64,000 bases of DNA from Yimella sp. cx-51 (lineage in GTDB: Bacteria > Actinomycetota > Actinomycetes > Actinomycetales > Dermatophilaceae), in the NCBI RefSeq assembly GCF_017654605.1, contig NZ_CP072113.1, positions 1,612,001 through 1,676,000 on the forward strand, written 5' to 3'. Under the pieces are notes generated by a model. That model did not search any database, was not told where the DNA came from, and worked only from the letters and a program-made list of their open reading frames with translations. A program made the translations under genes and the position numbers. Shown piece after piece: positions 26,300 through 35,392 of the stretch (within the stretch, counting starts at the first letter, position 1; each line of letters starts with the position of its first letter).

Positions 26300-28455
26300 G
26301 CACTGAAGCACCAGCCCGTCCGCACGCACCCGACATCGAGACCGCGGCCCTTGACACGCCTCGCGAACGGAGCGTCGGCACCCCCGTGCGCCGCGTGGAC
26401 GGACCCATGAAGGTGACCGGCACGGCGCCGTACGCCTACGAGCACGATGTCGAAAACCCTTGCTACCTTTGGCCGGTCACGGCACCGATCGCCAAGGGCA
26501 GGATCGTCCGCATCGACACGAATCGGGCGAACGCTGTGCCCGGCGTGTTGCACGTGCTCACTCACGACAATTCGCCGCGGCTGAAGGTCAAGACGGACGC
26601 TGCGCTGTGGATTATGCAAGGCCCCGAGATCGCACATTTCGGACAGATCGTCGGCGGTGTCGTAGCCGAGACGCCTGAAGCTGCTCGCGAAGCGGCCGAA
26701 CTCGTTGAGGTGATCTGCGAGCAGGAGGACGCGAAGGTCGAGTTCGACCCACACGACCCCGACGTGGAGAGTCCACGCCTCGTGCTCATGCGGCGCGGCA
26801 CGGAGACCAAGGGTGATCTGGACCAGGGGTGGCGCGAAGCGGTGCATCGGGTCGACGCGCACTATGCGAACCCGGCTCACTTCCACGCCCAGATGGAGCC
26901 GCACGCCGTCATCGCGATCTGGCACGACACCGAGACGCGCGATCCCCGGGCGACCCGACTGACCCTCTTCGACACCAACCAGGGCCCGATCATCCACCGC
27001 ACCCTGCTGCCACCACTGCTGGGATTGCTGCCCAACCAGGTCGAGATCATCTCGCCATACGTCGGTGGCGGCTTTGGCGGAAAGGCATTCCCCCACCCGC
27101 ACATCGCGCTCGCTGCGATGGCCGCCAAAGTCGTGCGACCTCGCCCGGTGAAGCTGGCACTCACCCGCCAGCAGATGTTCATGAATGTCGGCCACCGCCC
27201 CGAAGCCAGCCAGCACATCCGGCTCGGCGCGACCGCCGACGGTCAACTCACCGCCGTCGAGCACTTCAGCACCCAGGCCGCGTCGCGTCTGAAGCGCAAC
27301 ATCGACCAAGCGTGTTGGGCGACCCGCATGATGTACGCGACGCCGAACCGGCACACCCAACATCGCGCGGTGAACCTCGACCTTCCGCCCGAGACGTGGA
27401 TGCGCGCACCCGGTGACTTCAACGGCATGTTCGCGCTCGAGTCAGCCATGGACGAACTCGCGCACCAGGTCGGCATCGACCCGCTGGAACTACGCGTGCG
27501 CAACGAGCCGGAGGTCGACCCTGAGAACGGGAAGCCCTGGAGCACGAGAGCATTGGTGCCCTGCCTGCGGCGCGGGGCCGAACTCTTCGGCTGGCACCAG
27601 CGTCAGGACGTCGGAGGGCGACACGATGGCGAATGGCAGATCGGTCTGGGCCTGGCGTCCACCTGCTTCCCCAACCAACACATCACCAGTCTCTTCGCAC
27701 GGGTCACTTACACCGGCGGCAAGTACGTCGTGCAGATGCAGGCTTCCGACATCGGCACCGGCGCCCACACCGTCCTGCGGCAGATTGCCGCTGACGCGCT
27801 CGAGGTGCCGGTCGATCATGTCGAGACCGACATCGGACGCACCGGCACACCGATGGCGATCATGGCCGGTGGCAGCCAGGGCACTTACGAATGGGGCAAC
27901 GCAGTTGTGGCCGCCTGCGAGAAGCTGCGCCGCAAGCACGGAGACAACCCGCCGGACGGAGCATCGGCACGCGCGCAGGGACGTCCGCCCCGCGGTGCGA
28001 GCAAATACTCCCGTCACGCGTTCGGTGCCCAATTCGCCGAAGTGGCAGTCAGTTCCGTCACTTCAGAGGTGCGGGTGCGCCGACTTCTCGGCGTCTATGC
28101 GGCTGGCACGATCATCAACCCGCTCACCGCCCGCAGCCAGATGATCGGCGGCATGACAATGGCGATGTCGGCCGCGTTGTTCGAGGAGTCGTACCGCGAC
28201 CCACGCTTCGGACACGTCGTCAACGGTGACCTCGCCGGCTATCACATCGCCGCGCACGCTGACGTCGCCGAACTGGAGGTCGAATTCCTCCCAGAGCACG
28301 ACGAGTGGTTCGGCGCGAATGGCGCAAAGGGCATCGGCGAGATGGCCATGGTCGGCACGCCCGCAGCGATCGCCAACGCGATCTTCAATGCCACCGGAAT
28401 TCGCCTACGGCACACGCCGTTCACCCCGTCGGCCCTGATCGAGGCGGCTCGTTGA
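26296..28455 (+). CDS. paoC: aldehyde oxidoreductase molybdopterin subunit (PaoC/YagR type)
   Basis: The 719-residue catalytic subunit. The hammerhead domain starts RRVDGPMKVTGTAPYAYEHD. The molybdenum cofactor domain contains VEIISPYVGGGFGGKAFPHP and GSQGTYEWG, and near the C-terminus the catalytic Glu682 in GAKGIGEMAM. Length and order of blocks match PaoC/YagR rather than the longer XDH. It should oxidise aldehydes (or related heterocycles) to acids with water as oxygen donor, using the MCD form of the cofactor. Substrate specificity is not predictable. Confidence 0.9.
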   Translation: MSTEAPARPHAPDIETAALDTPRERSVGTPVRRVDGPMKVTGTAPYAYEHDVENPCYLWPVTAPIAKGRIVRIDTNRANAVPGVLHVLTHDNSPRLKVKTDAALWIMQGPEIAHFGQIVGGVVAETPEAAREAAELVEVICEQEDAKVEFDPHDPDVESPRLVLMRRGTETKGDLDQGWREAVHRVDAHYANPAHFHAQMEPHAVIAIWHDTETRDPRATRLTLFDTNQGPIIHRTLLPPLLGLLPNQVEIISPYVGGGFGGKAFPHPHIALAAMAAKVVRPRPVKLALTRQQMFMNVGHRPEASQHIRLGATADGQLTAVEHFSTQAASRLKRNIDQACWATRMMYATPNRHTQHRAVNLDLPPETWMRAPGDFNGMFALESAMDELAHQVGIDPLELRVRNEPEVDPENGKPWSTRALVPCLRRGAELFGWHQRQDVGGRHDGEWQIGLGLASTCFPNQHITSLFARVTYTGGKYVVQMQASDIGTGAHTVLRQIAADALEVPVDHVETDIGRTGTPMAIMAGGSQGTYEWGNAVVAACEKLRRKHGDNPPDGASARAQGRPPRGASKYSRHAFGAQFAEVAVSSVTSEVRVRRLLGVYAAGTIINPLTARSQMIGGMTMAMSAALFEESYRDPRFGHVVNGDLAGYHIAAHADVAELEVEFLPEHDEWFGANGAKGIGEMAMVGTPAAIANAIFNATGIRLRHTPFTPSALIEAAR

Positions 28456-28471
28456 CCCTGCGCCGGGCGTC

Positions 28472-29041
28472 ATGCCGATAACCGGAATCGTGCTCGCCGC
28501 CGGACAGGGCCGACGGATGGGCACGCCCAAGGCACTCATCAGCGATGCTCGCGGGTCGTGGCTCACGCGAGCCGTCGTTGCGCTCCGGAACGGCGGGTGT
28601 TCGCCGGTCGTGGTCGTGCTCGGAGCCTCGTCCGACGAAGCTGCCCGACTGGTCCAAGACGCCGAGATCGTCGTGGCCGACGACTGGCACGAGGGCATGA
28701 GCGCTTCCTTGCGCGCGGGGCTGCACGCCTGTCCCGACGATGCCGACGCAGCGCTCATCACGCTCGTCGATCTGCCCGACGTCGACCATCGCGTCGTGTC
28801 GCGGGTGATGGACGCAGCCGGTGCTGGTGCCAGGAGGGCGCTCGTCCGAGCCACGTTCGACGGGACGCCTGGCCACCCTGTCGTCATCGGCCGACACCAC
28901 TGGGCGTCCGCTCTCGACCGCGCGACCGGCGATCAGGGTGCGAGAGCGCTCTTCGCAAACAGTCCGCACGTCCGGGTCGAGTGCGCCGACCTTGCGACCG
29001 GCCGCGACATCGACACCCGCGAGGAGCTGGAACGTGCGTGA
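28472..29041 (+). CDS. mocA: MocA-type molybdenum cofactor cytidylyltransferase
   Basis: A 189-residue nucleotidyltransferase with the signature GIVLAAGQGRRMGTPKALI, VVLGASSDEAA and ITLVDLPDVDHRVV. The family attaches CMP (or GMP in MobA) to molybdopterin; CMP is expected, because PaoABC-type enzymes carry the cytosine dinucleotide form. It starts 16 bases after paoC and overlaps the GTG start of the xdhC gene. A related transferase for another pathway is possible, but the position argues for cofactor maturation. Confidence 0.82.
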   Translation: MPITGIVLAAGQGRRMGTPKALISDARGSWLTRAVVALRNGGCSPVVVVLGASSDEAARLVQDAEIVVADDWHEGMSASLRAGLHACPDDADAALITLVDLPDVDHRVVSRVMDAAGAGARRALVRATFDGTPGHPVVIGRHHWASALDRATGDQGARALFANSPHVRVECADLATGRDIDTREELERA

Positions 29042-30173
29042 GGTGCTGCCGGAACTGCGCCGTCGCTTGTCGAACGGCGAATCCGTTGCTGTCGCAACGG
29101 TTGTCGACACCTGGCAATCCGCGCCACGCCAACCAGGAGCGACGATGCTCGTCGCCGAAGACGGCACGATCACCGGATCCGTGTCGGGCGGGTGCGTGGA
29201 AGGTGCGTTGTACGACCTGTGCCGTGAGGTGCTCGTCCACGGCAATCCCATGCTGCAGCGATACGGAGTGAGCGACGACGACGCGCTCGCGGTCGGACTC
29301 ACGTGCGGCGGAATCCTCGATGTCTTCGTGGAACGCCTCTCCCCCGCGACCTACCCAGAGTCCGACGATCTTTTCACCGACATCGACGGGGAGCGTCCTG
29401 TTTCGACCGCGACGATCGTCGAACACGACGACTCGTCGCTGGTCGGACGACGCCTCATGCTGCGTCCAACAAACAGCGAATCATGCTGCCACGTGGGCAC
29501 GCTCGGTTCTGACCGCATCGACTCGGCCGTGGTGGACGACGCCCTGGGCCTGCTTGCCAGCGGGCGGTCCGGCACCCTCACCTACGGCCCGGACGGTCAG
29601 CGTCGCGGCGACGGCATGCGCGTGTTCGTGCAGTCGTTCGCGCCCAAGCCGCGTCTGCTGGTTTTCGGAGCGATCGACTTCGCCGGCGCGGTCGCCCGGA
29701 TGGGCAGCTTCCTCGGATACCGCGTCACCCTGTGTGACGCTCGCGCGGTGTTTGCCACCACCGTCCGATTCCCGGAAGCAGATGAGGTCGTTGTCGATTG
29801 GCCGCATCGATACCTCGCGTCCCAGGCAGAGGCTGGCGCCATCGATCAGCGCACTGCAATAGCCGTGCTCACCCATGACCCGAAGTTCGACGTGCCGCTG
29901 CTGTCGGTCGCGCTTCGCCTGCCGGCGGTCGGCTACATCGGCGTCATGGGGTCTCGCCGCACCCACGAAGACCGCCTGGCACGACTACGCGACGAGGGGC
30001 TCACCCACGACGAACTGGAGCGCATGTCGAGCCCAATCGGGCTCGATCTCGGCGCCCGCACACCGGAGGAAACCGCGGTTTCGATTGCGGCAGAGATGAT
30101 TTCGCTACGTTGGGGAGGCGACGGCGGCCGGTTGTCGAAGCGCTCCGGGCCGATACACCACGAGCAACCATGA
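29034..30173 (+). CDS. XdhC/CoxI-family molybdoenzyme maturation factor
   Basis: A 379-residue protein of the XdhC family, which binds the sulfurated molybdenum cofactor and inserts it into its enzyme. The N-terminal XdhC_CoxI domain includes VATVVDTWQSAPRQPGATML, GSVSGGCVEGALYD and LTCGGILDVFVE; the C-terminal Rossmann domain has LLVFGAIDFAGAVARMGSFL, TLCDARAVFA and VGYIGVMGSRRT. The GTG at 29034 overlaps the mocA stop; the frame is open upstream without a start consistent with the family. It is the expected partner of the PaoABC enzyme. Confidence 0.88.
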   Translation: MREVLPELRRRLSNGESVAVATVVDTWQSAPRQPGATMLVAEDGTITGSVSGGCVEGALYDLCREVLVHGNPMLQRYGVSDDDALAVGLTCGGILDVFVERLSPATYPESDDLFTDIDGERPVSTATIVEHDDSSLVGRRLMLRPTNSESCCHVGTLGSDRIDSAVVDDALGLLASGRSGTLTYGPDGQRRGDGMRVFVQSFAPKPRLLVFGAIDFAGAVARMGSFLGYRVTLCDARAVFATTVRFPEADEVVVDWPHRYLASQAEAGAIDQRTAIAVLTHDPKFDVPLLSVALRLPAVGYIGVMGSRRTHEDRLARLRDEGLTHDELERMSSPIGLDLGARTPEETAVSIAAEMISLRWGGDGGRLSKRSGPIHHEQP

Positions 30174-30577
30174 TCACACTGCGCAGCGCCCATGTGAGTG
30201 TCGACGGACCGGACGATCCCGACGTCGTCTGGGAGCGGTACGCGGCTCCTGACCTCTGGCCGACGTGGGCTCCCCAGATCACCGCAGTCGATTACCCTCT
30301 CCCCCGCATAGCGCCCGGTGTCGGCGGCACTGTCCATGGGCTGGCAGGCGTGCGAGTCAAGTTCACGATCACGCAGGTCGACGAGCCCCGGCGACTGTGG
30401 ACCTGGCGGGTGCGGATCGGTCCGCTGCGCATGCACCTGGATCACACGGTCTCTGCTGGTCCGAGAGGCGGTACGACCACAGAACTCACTGTTGACGGTC
30501 CACCAGTGCTGGTCCACGCGTACGCACTCGCGTCCACGATTGCTCTGCGTCGTCTGGTCGGTTTCTCGAATGGTTGA
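30170..30577 (+). CDS. SRPBCC (START-like) family protein
   Basis: A 135-residue SRPBCC ligand-binding protein: VWERYAAPDLWPTWAPQITA in the N-terminal polyketide-cyclase-like region, VKFTITQVDEPRRLWTWRVR, then HTVSAGPRGGTTTELTV and a long C-terminal helix. It starts within the xdhC stop (ATGA). CoxG-like SRPBCC proteins accompany other molybdenum hydroxylases, so a role with this enzyme is plausible; the ligand is unknown. Confidence 0.8.
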   Translation: MITLRSAHVSVDGPDDPDVVWERYAAPDLWPTWAPQITAVDYPLPRIAPGVGGTVHGLAGVRVKFTITQVDEPRRLWTWRVRIGPLRMHLDHTVSAGPRGGTTTELTVDGPPVLVHAYALASTIALRRLVGFSNG

Positions 30578-30730
30578 TGCACGGGTTGTTCCACCGAGCA
30601 GTCGTCCAGTCCGGTGGTGGTGTGTCGGTCGCGCTGCCGGACGACCTGGCGAACGTCTCGAAGGCCCTCGCGGAAACGCTCGGTTGCGAGCCGACTGCGG
30701 CTGCGACACTCCCGAGTCTCGAAGCGTTCA
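30574..30730 (+). pseudogene. carboxylesterase type B fragment
   Basis: About 45 residues (GLFHRAVVQSGGGVSV, ALPDDLANVSKALAETLGC) match the region just after the nucleophile elbow of type B carboxylesterases. The catalytic Ser is upstream and lost, and similarity ends near 30730. The rest of the open frame up to 30939 is not recognisable. Confidence 0.5.
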
Positions 30731-30896
30731 ACTGTTCGGCACGTCGCCGGACGTCCAGAAGGATCCGCGATCGGATGACCGTCGGTCGTGGGGTGCTGGC
30801 TAGCACTCCACGACTGGACTGCTTGCGCGGACGGGACCTCATCAGGGCAGTGCCCGTAGCACTACCGAGCGCTGGTCTCGTGCCACACTCGCGTCG

Positions 30897-31670
30897 ATGG
30901 CATTTCCTGTGGCGCACAGACGAATCCGTGGTGGGTTGACCCGTCGTCGCGAGATCGTTGGTGTCGTCCGGACGGGTTGGGTCGAGCGATCAGTCCGACG
31001 TCCGGAGCGACCGCTGGTGCTCATTCCGGGACTCTCCATGTCGTGGCATGCGTATCAGTGGTTTCTCGAGCAGCACCCGGACAACCGCCCGATCCTCGTC
31101 ATTGACCCCCCGGGCTGCGGACGCAGCACCCGCCTCCCTGGCGCGATGGACGCTGACGCCCAAGGTGCGCACATAGCCGCCTGGCTGAGCGAGCAACAAC
31201 TAGGACCGGTTGACCTCGTCGGCCACTCACTGGGTGCCGTGACCGGCGCTCGGCTGAGTGCACAGCATCCGGAGCTGGTCGCGTCCCTCACGATGGTGTC
31301 GCCCTCGCCTGACGCTCGTTGGCCTCGGATGCGCCAGCACGTCTCCGCGCTGGTTCGAGGGGTGCCCGCGGAGGCTCCGCGCGTCATCGCCCAGGCCGCC
31401 TTTGACTACGTCCGCGCGAATCCGTTGGTGCTCGCCGATTTCGGCAGGCAGGCCGGACGGCCGGCGGATGAGGTGATGGACGGCGTCCGGACTCCTGTGC
31501 TCGTCGTGCGTGGCACGGCCGACCTGGTCTCGAGCCACAAGTGGTGCGCAGACCTGGCGGATGCTGCTGGCGGCGAGCTGCTGGCGGTGCCGGACGGTGC
31601 CCACGGTCTGCCCCAACAGATGCCGGCCGAACTCGTGCGCATCGTCACCGAGTTCACCCAGACGCCGTAG
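30897..31670 (+). CDS. alpha/beta hydrolase
   Basis: A 257-residue alpha/beta hydrolase: LVLIPGLSMSWHAYQWF (oxyanion-hole strand), VIDPPGCGRST, nucleophile elbow VGHSLGAV (Ser ~106), PVLVVRGTADLVSSHKW carrying the acidic residue, and PDGAHGLPQQ with the catalytic His. The lid region is short. The ATG at 30897 has no strong ribosome binding site. Substrate unknown; it could be an esterase, lactonase or peptidase. Confidence 0.82.
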   Translation: MAFPVAHRRIRGGLTRRREIVGVVRTGWVERSVRRPERPLVLIPGLSMSWHAYQWFLEQHPDNRPILVIDPPGCGRSTRLPGAMDADAQGAHIAAWLSEQQLGPVDLVGHSLGAVTGARLSAQHPELVASLTMVSPSPDARWPRMRQHVSALVRGVPAEAPRVIAQAAFDYVRANPLVLADFGRQAGRPADEVMDGVRTPVLVVRGTADLVSSHKWCADLADAAGGELLAVPDGAHGLPQQMPAELVRIVTEFTQTP

Positions 31671-32044
31671 TCACCGTTCTGCCACCGTGGCTACCGCCCC
31701 GACAGCACTCAAGGCTGGGCAGCTCGAACTTGTTGGCTGCTGCCGCACCCGCTTCAGCATCGTGCTGGGCGGGATCACCCGTCGCACCTGCTCGACGCTA
31801 ACCCCCGGTGCAGCGAGCACCATCTCCTAGACGTGGGCGCGCTCCGGGATCGGCTCGGAGTGGTCCATCAGATCGGCGTAGAAGGTGATGATGTCATCGA
31901 CCGTTTTCTCGTGGTCGAGCATGCCCCTCATCCTCCAGTACTGCTGGTCCGCAGCGGGCTACTAGGTCGTTGTCGAGGCTGTGTGGCGGCCTGCTGAAAG
32001 CACGGAAATGATCGCTGTCGGTGGTCGGTGCTTAGCTGTTCTCC
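31671..32044. other. intergenic stretch with a small coding remnant
   Basis: No full gene. On the minus strand at 31829-31930 a short frame reads MLDHEKTVDDIITFYADLMD and on to a stop, with codon use like a real gene end; it may be the tail of a lost protein. Otherwise nothing was seen. Confidence 0.4.
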
Positions 32045-33457
32045 ATGAAGCAGACGCAGCCTCCCACGTTGGACGACATGGTCGCCCAGCTGATCGGAAT
32101 GCGTTCTGCAGCAAATGATTTCGACAAGATCAGCCAGATCGAGACGCTGGAGAAGCTCGAGTCGGCGCTGGTGCACGCGCGGGCTGCGATCACCGCCGAT
32201 TTCGATCGTTCGCAGCGAGAGGAGCAGCTCCGGGCGAAGGTGCGCTCCCGAGAGCGTGGCCGCGGCATCGCAGACCAGATCGCCCTTGCTCGGCGCATCT
32301 CCCCCGCCAAGGCTTCGCGGGAGCTTGCCTTCGCTCGAGCGCTGCGCGACGACCTCCCGGCGACTGCCGAGCTTCTCGCACACGGGCGCATCAACGGCTC
32401 CGTCGCCCATGCGGTTCACCGCGAGACTGATCACCTCGACCACCTGCAACGTCGGGCGGTGGACGCCGAAATCTGCGCTGCGCTTCCAGACGTGAGCCCG
32501 ATCCGGGCGGGCGCTCTCGCCAAGGCGGCAGCGCTGAACATCGATCCTGAAGGAGGGACGGCACGAGCTCGGGCCGCCGCGAAGAAGCGCTCGGTGTGGA
32601 ATCGTCCCGGCAAGGACGGCATGTGCCGGTTCGGTGCAGACCTACCGGCGGCGATGGCGACTGCGATGGCCGCCACGCTGCGGCGAGACGCCTTGGGCAT
32701 GGTGTCGGACGGCAGCGCCGAGGGCCGCACCCTGCAGCAGGTGAGTGCCGATCTTCTGTTTGAGCGCGTCACTGGTCAGTGTCCGGCCTCGGGGCCCGGC
32801 GTCGAGGTGCAACTCGTCATGACTGCTGGGCAGTTGTTCGGCCAGTCGCCCGAGTCATGCCACCGCCACCACGCTGGTGCCGCGTTCGGCATGGAGAGTG
32901 AGTTGGACGGCGCAGCATGGCTCGACGGGTACGGCCCGATCCCCGCCGCGATCGCCCGCGCTATCGCCGCCGGTGCACCTGATCTGCTCCTGCCCTCACC
33001 TGACCAACTCGACAGCTCGCAGGCGTGGGTGCGCCGCATCTTCACCGACCCCACTACCGGGCAACTCACCGGCTTCGACACCAAGCGGCGCCGGTTCGAT
33101 GCCACTGTGCGCCGCTTCATCCAGCTGCGCGACCGAAGTTGTCGGATTCCGTTCTGTGATGCGCCGATTCGCGACCACGACCATGTGCAACGCCATACGG
33201 ACGACGGCCCTACCAGCATCGACAATGGTCTCGCTGTCTGTCGGCGGTTCAACCTGGTCAAGGAGATGCCGGGTTGGTCTACTCGGGTCATCCACGGTCA
33301 TGGACCGCCAGGAAGTCATCCGCATACGGTCGAGATCACCACGCCGACCGGAAAGACCTACCGCTCCACCTCGCCTCCGGTGCACAGCCGTGCACCCGAT
33401 CCCCCGCTGAGCGGAATCGACATCCATCTCACCGCCCGGCTCGGCCTGGCGAGCTAG
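32045..33457 (+). CDS. DUF222 / HNH endonuclease domain protein
   Basis: A 470-residue actinobacterial DUF222 protein. The N-terminal helical DUF222 part (SALVHARAAITADFDRSQRE, ISPAKASRELAFARAL, LAHGRINGSVAHAV) is followed by a C-terminal HNH-like zinc region: CRIPFCDAPIRDHDHVQRHT, then NGLAVCRRFNLVKEMPGW. The second Cys pair of a typical site is reduced to one Cys (VCRRFN), so nuclease activity is uncertain. These genes occur in many copies in Micrococcales and mycobacteria, with unknown cellular role. Confidence 0.88.
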   Translation: MKQTQPPTLDDMVAQLIGMRSAANDFDKISQIETLEKLESALVHARAAITADFDRSQREEQLRAKVRSRERGRGIADQIALARRISPAKASRELAFARALRDDLPATAELLAHGRINGSVAHAVHRETDHLDHLQRRAVDAEICAALPDVSPIRAGALAKAAALNIDPEGGTARARAAAKKRSVWNRPGKDGMCRFGADLPAAMATAMAATLRRDALGMVSDGSAEGRTLQQVSADLLFERVTGQCPASGPGVEVQLVMTAGQLFGQSPESCHRHHAGAAFGMESELDGAAWLDGYGPIPAAIARAIAAGAPDLLLPSPDQLDSSQAWVRRIFTDPTTGQLTGFDTKRRRFDATVRRFIQLRDRSCRIPFCDAPIRDHDHVQRHTDDGPTSIDNGLAVCRRFNLVKEMPGWSTRVIHGHGPPGSHPHTVEITTPTGKTYRSTSPPVHSRAPDPPLSGIDIHLTARLGLAS

Positions 33458-33523
33458 CCACACCGACCCTCGCGGCGTCCAAGTCGTCTCACGGTGACCA
33501 TGCGAACCGGTGTCGTGGCGACC

Positions 33524-33922
33524 TCAGCGTCCGCGAATTTGTTCAAGTCGTGCGCGCACGATCGACTCCACCACTTCTGTGGGCAGGACGACGCTGTCAG
33601 GCTCCTGGATGGCACCTTTGGTGGTCGAGACCCCCAGTGCCGCAAGCGGTTCGGCGAGCTGTTCGACGACGCTGCTGGAGTAGGGATAGATGCCGATGTG
33701 CTTCTTGGTCGACATCACTGACAGCAGTCCCTTGCCGTCGAACACCAGCGCCGGCATCGCGTACTTGACACCCTCGGTCGCTTCGGGCGCGGTGTTTCGT
33801 GCCACTTCGTAGATGGCGTGGATTCGCTCGGCCCGGAATGGCGTGAGCGTTTCCAGGTAGTCAGCGATGGGCGAGCCAGCCGACTCAGATCCGGGCCTGG
33901 TCGCTTCGTGGTCAATGTGCAT
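33524..33922 (-). CDS. DUF1801 (iron-chaperone-like) family protein
   Basis: A 132-residue protein of the DUF1801/YdhG fold: IADYLETLTPFRAERIHAIY, EATEGVKYAMPALVFDGKGL, STKKHIGIYPYSSSVVEQLA and a terminal helix. The start is placed at ATG 33922, inside the end of the acyltransferase gene (11-base overlap), because the upstream ATG at 33949 would add unrelated sequence. Members are structurally like frataxin, but their role is unproven. Confidence 0.78.
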   Translation of the reverse strand: MHIDHEATRPGSESAGSPIADYLETLTPFRAERIHAIYEVARNTAPEATEGVKYAMPALVFDGKGLLSVMSTKKHIGIYPYSSSVVEQLAEPLAALGVSTTKGAIQEPDSVVLPTEVVESIVRARLEQIRGR

Positions 33923-34592
33923 ATCGCACCGCGTGTCCGGCTCGAGCATTCATGACTTGGACGCGGATCGCGGCCATGATGAGTTCGGTCGCTTCGCGTG
34001 CATCCTGCTCGTCGGTTCGTCCGTTGAAAGCGGTCAGGTCGACCTGCGGCCCCACACTCAGATGCGCTGAATGTCGGTGCCACAGATGGTCATTGCCCTG
34101 CTTGGGTCCCCACAGACCCACCGGGAAGACGGGGACCTCCGGGTACCGCAACGCCAAACGGGCAGCGCCGGTGCGGGCCGGACCGGGCATCTGATCAGGT
34201 TCAGTGGTCAGGCGTCCCTCTGGGTAAAGCACCACGACCTGGCCGAGTTCGAGCCTGCGGCCGGCCTCGTCCAGGGCAGCGGCTGCGTTCGACGCACCTC
34301 GTGACACCGGGATCTGTCCGGTCGCCCGCGCCAGCCACCCGATGACCGGCCACGAGAAGACCTCCCGCATCGCCAAGAAGTGCGGAAACCGCCTGTGGCC
34401 GATGACCATTCGTGCCACTGCGAGTGGCTCGCTCATCGTCATGTGGTTGGCGACGATGATGACCGCGCCTTTGGCGGGGATGTCGTGCGACCGGGTGAAA
34501 CGAACCCGGTGAGCGACCTTCGCAGCCGTCCACACCAACGCGAAACCCGCGGCGTCTTTCGCCTGCAACCGCAACGGCTTCCGTGCCTTCAT
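33912..34592 (-). CDS. PlsC-like lysophospholipid acyltransferase
   Basis: A 226-residue 1-acylglycerol-phosphate acyltransferase-like protein. The catalytic motif is ANHMTMSEP: family members have H-x4-D, here H-x4-E. Motif 2 (GQIPVSRG), motif 3 (YPEGRLT) and motif 4 (VPVFPVGLWGP) are present. No clear transmembrane helix; probably membrane-associated. The Asp-to-Glu change could reduce activity or reflect a subfamily. It shares an 11-base overlap with the DUF1801 gene downstream. Confidence 0.82.
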   Translation of the reverse strand: MKARKPLRLQAKDAAGFALVWTAAKVAHRVRFTRSHDIPAKGAVIIVANHMTMSEPLAVARMVIGHRRFPHFLAMREVFSWPVIGWLARATGQIPVSRGASNAAAALDEAGRRLELGQVVVLYPEGRLTTEPDQMPGPARTGAARLALRYPEVPVFPVGLWGPKQGNDHLWHRHSAHLSVGPQVDLTAFNGRTDEQDAREATELIMAAIRVQVMNARAGHAVRYAH

Positions 34593-34750
34593 GAGGTTCC
34601 TTCACGTGGTCGACGATGTCTGGGCGGATTCTTCCGTAGTGGCTCCTGCTGCACACACTTTGCCAAGTTCTTACCTGTGAATAACGCCGATTTGAGGGTG
34701 CGCATCGCAAGATGCTGTGGCAGCACCGTTGAAAGAAGCAGGGAGGAACG

Positions 34751-35392
34751 ATGCTGAAATCGACCAGGCGACGCGCGTCGTCGGGAGTGTGGGTAGCAGC
34801 ACTCGCCGCGGCTTCGATTGCCGTGGCGGGGTGTTCGGGCGACTCGTCAGCCGGTGAGTCGTCGACGGCACCGACCACGACATCGTCGTCAAGTTCGCAA
34901 CCGAGGACGAGCAATACGACGACCAGTTCGGCGGCACCGTCGAGCCAGTCGAGCAATGCGACCTATGCCGGTGCGCCGGGCGTGCCCGAGGCGGCAAAGC
35001 ACAAGACGGACGCTGGTGCGATTGCCTTTGCGAGGTTCTTTACCAATGAACTCAACCGGCTCGGCAAAACTCCCCGGGCCGGTGTCCTTTCTAAGTTGTC
35101 GCTACCGACATGCAAGTCGTGCGCAGCACATGAGGAAACGATCCGAAGTGTCGCATCGGACAGCCAGCACTTCGATGGTGATCAGTTCGTCATCAAACGC
35201 GGCTTTGTGAATCCAGACGGGACCGTTTCTGTCGTCGTTGACGTGCCGCGTGTGTCGATCGTCGACAAGAACAACGCAGTTATTGAGACTTTCGACGCAG
35301 GGCCCAGCCGAGCACGCGTGCACAAGCTCAGCTGGACGGCCAGTGGGTGGCGCGTGGCCGAGATTCAATACGATCCGTCCGTTACGTCGTGA
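34751..35392 (+). CDS. DUF6318-type lipoprotein
   Basis: A 213-residue lipoprotein with a signal peptide and lipobox (VAGCSG). A Ser/Thr-rich linker (~28-70) leads to a conserved domain: FARFFTNELNRLGKTP, two Cys in LPTCKSCAAHEE and WTASGWRVAEIQYD, the pattern of DUF6318. GGGAGGA precedes the ATG. Its TGA overlaps the GTG of the following secreted protein, so the two are co-translated. Confidence 0.82.
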   Translation: MLKSTRRRASSGVWVAALAAASIAVAGCSGDSSAGESSTAPTTTSSSSSQPRTSNTTTSSAAPSSQSSNATYAGAPGVPEAAKHKTDAGAIAFARFFTNELNRLGKTPRAGVLSKLSLPTCKSCAAHEETIRSVASDSQHFDGDQFVIKRGFVNPDGTVSVVVDVPRVSIVDKNNAVIETFDAGPSRARVHKLSWTASGWRVAEIQYDPSVTS

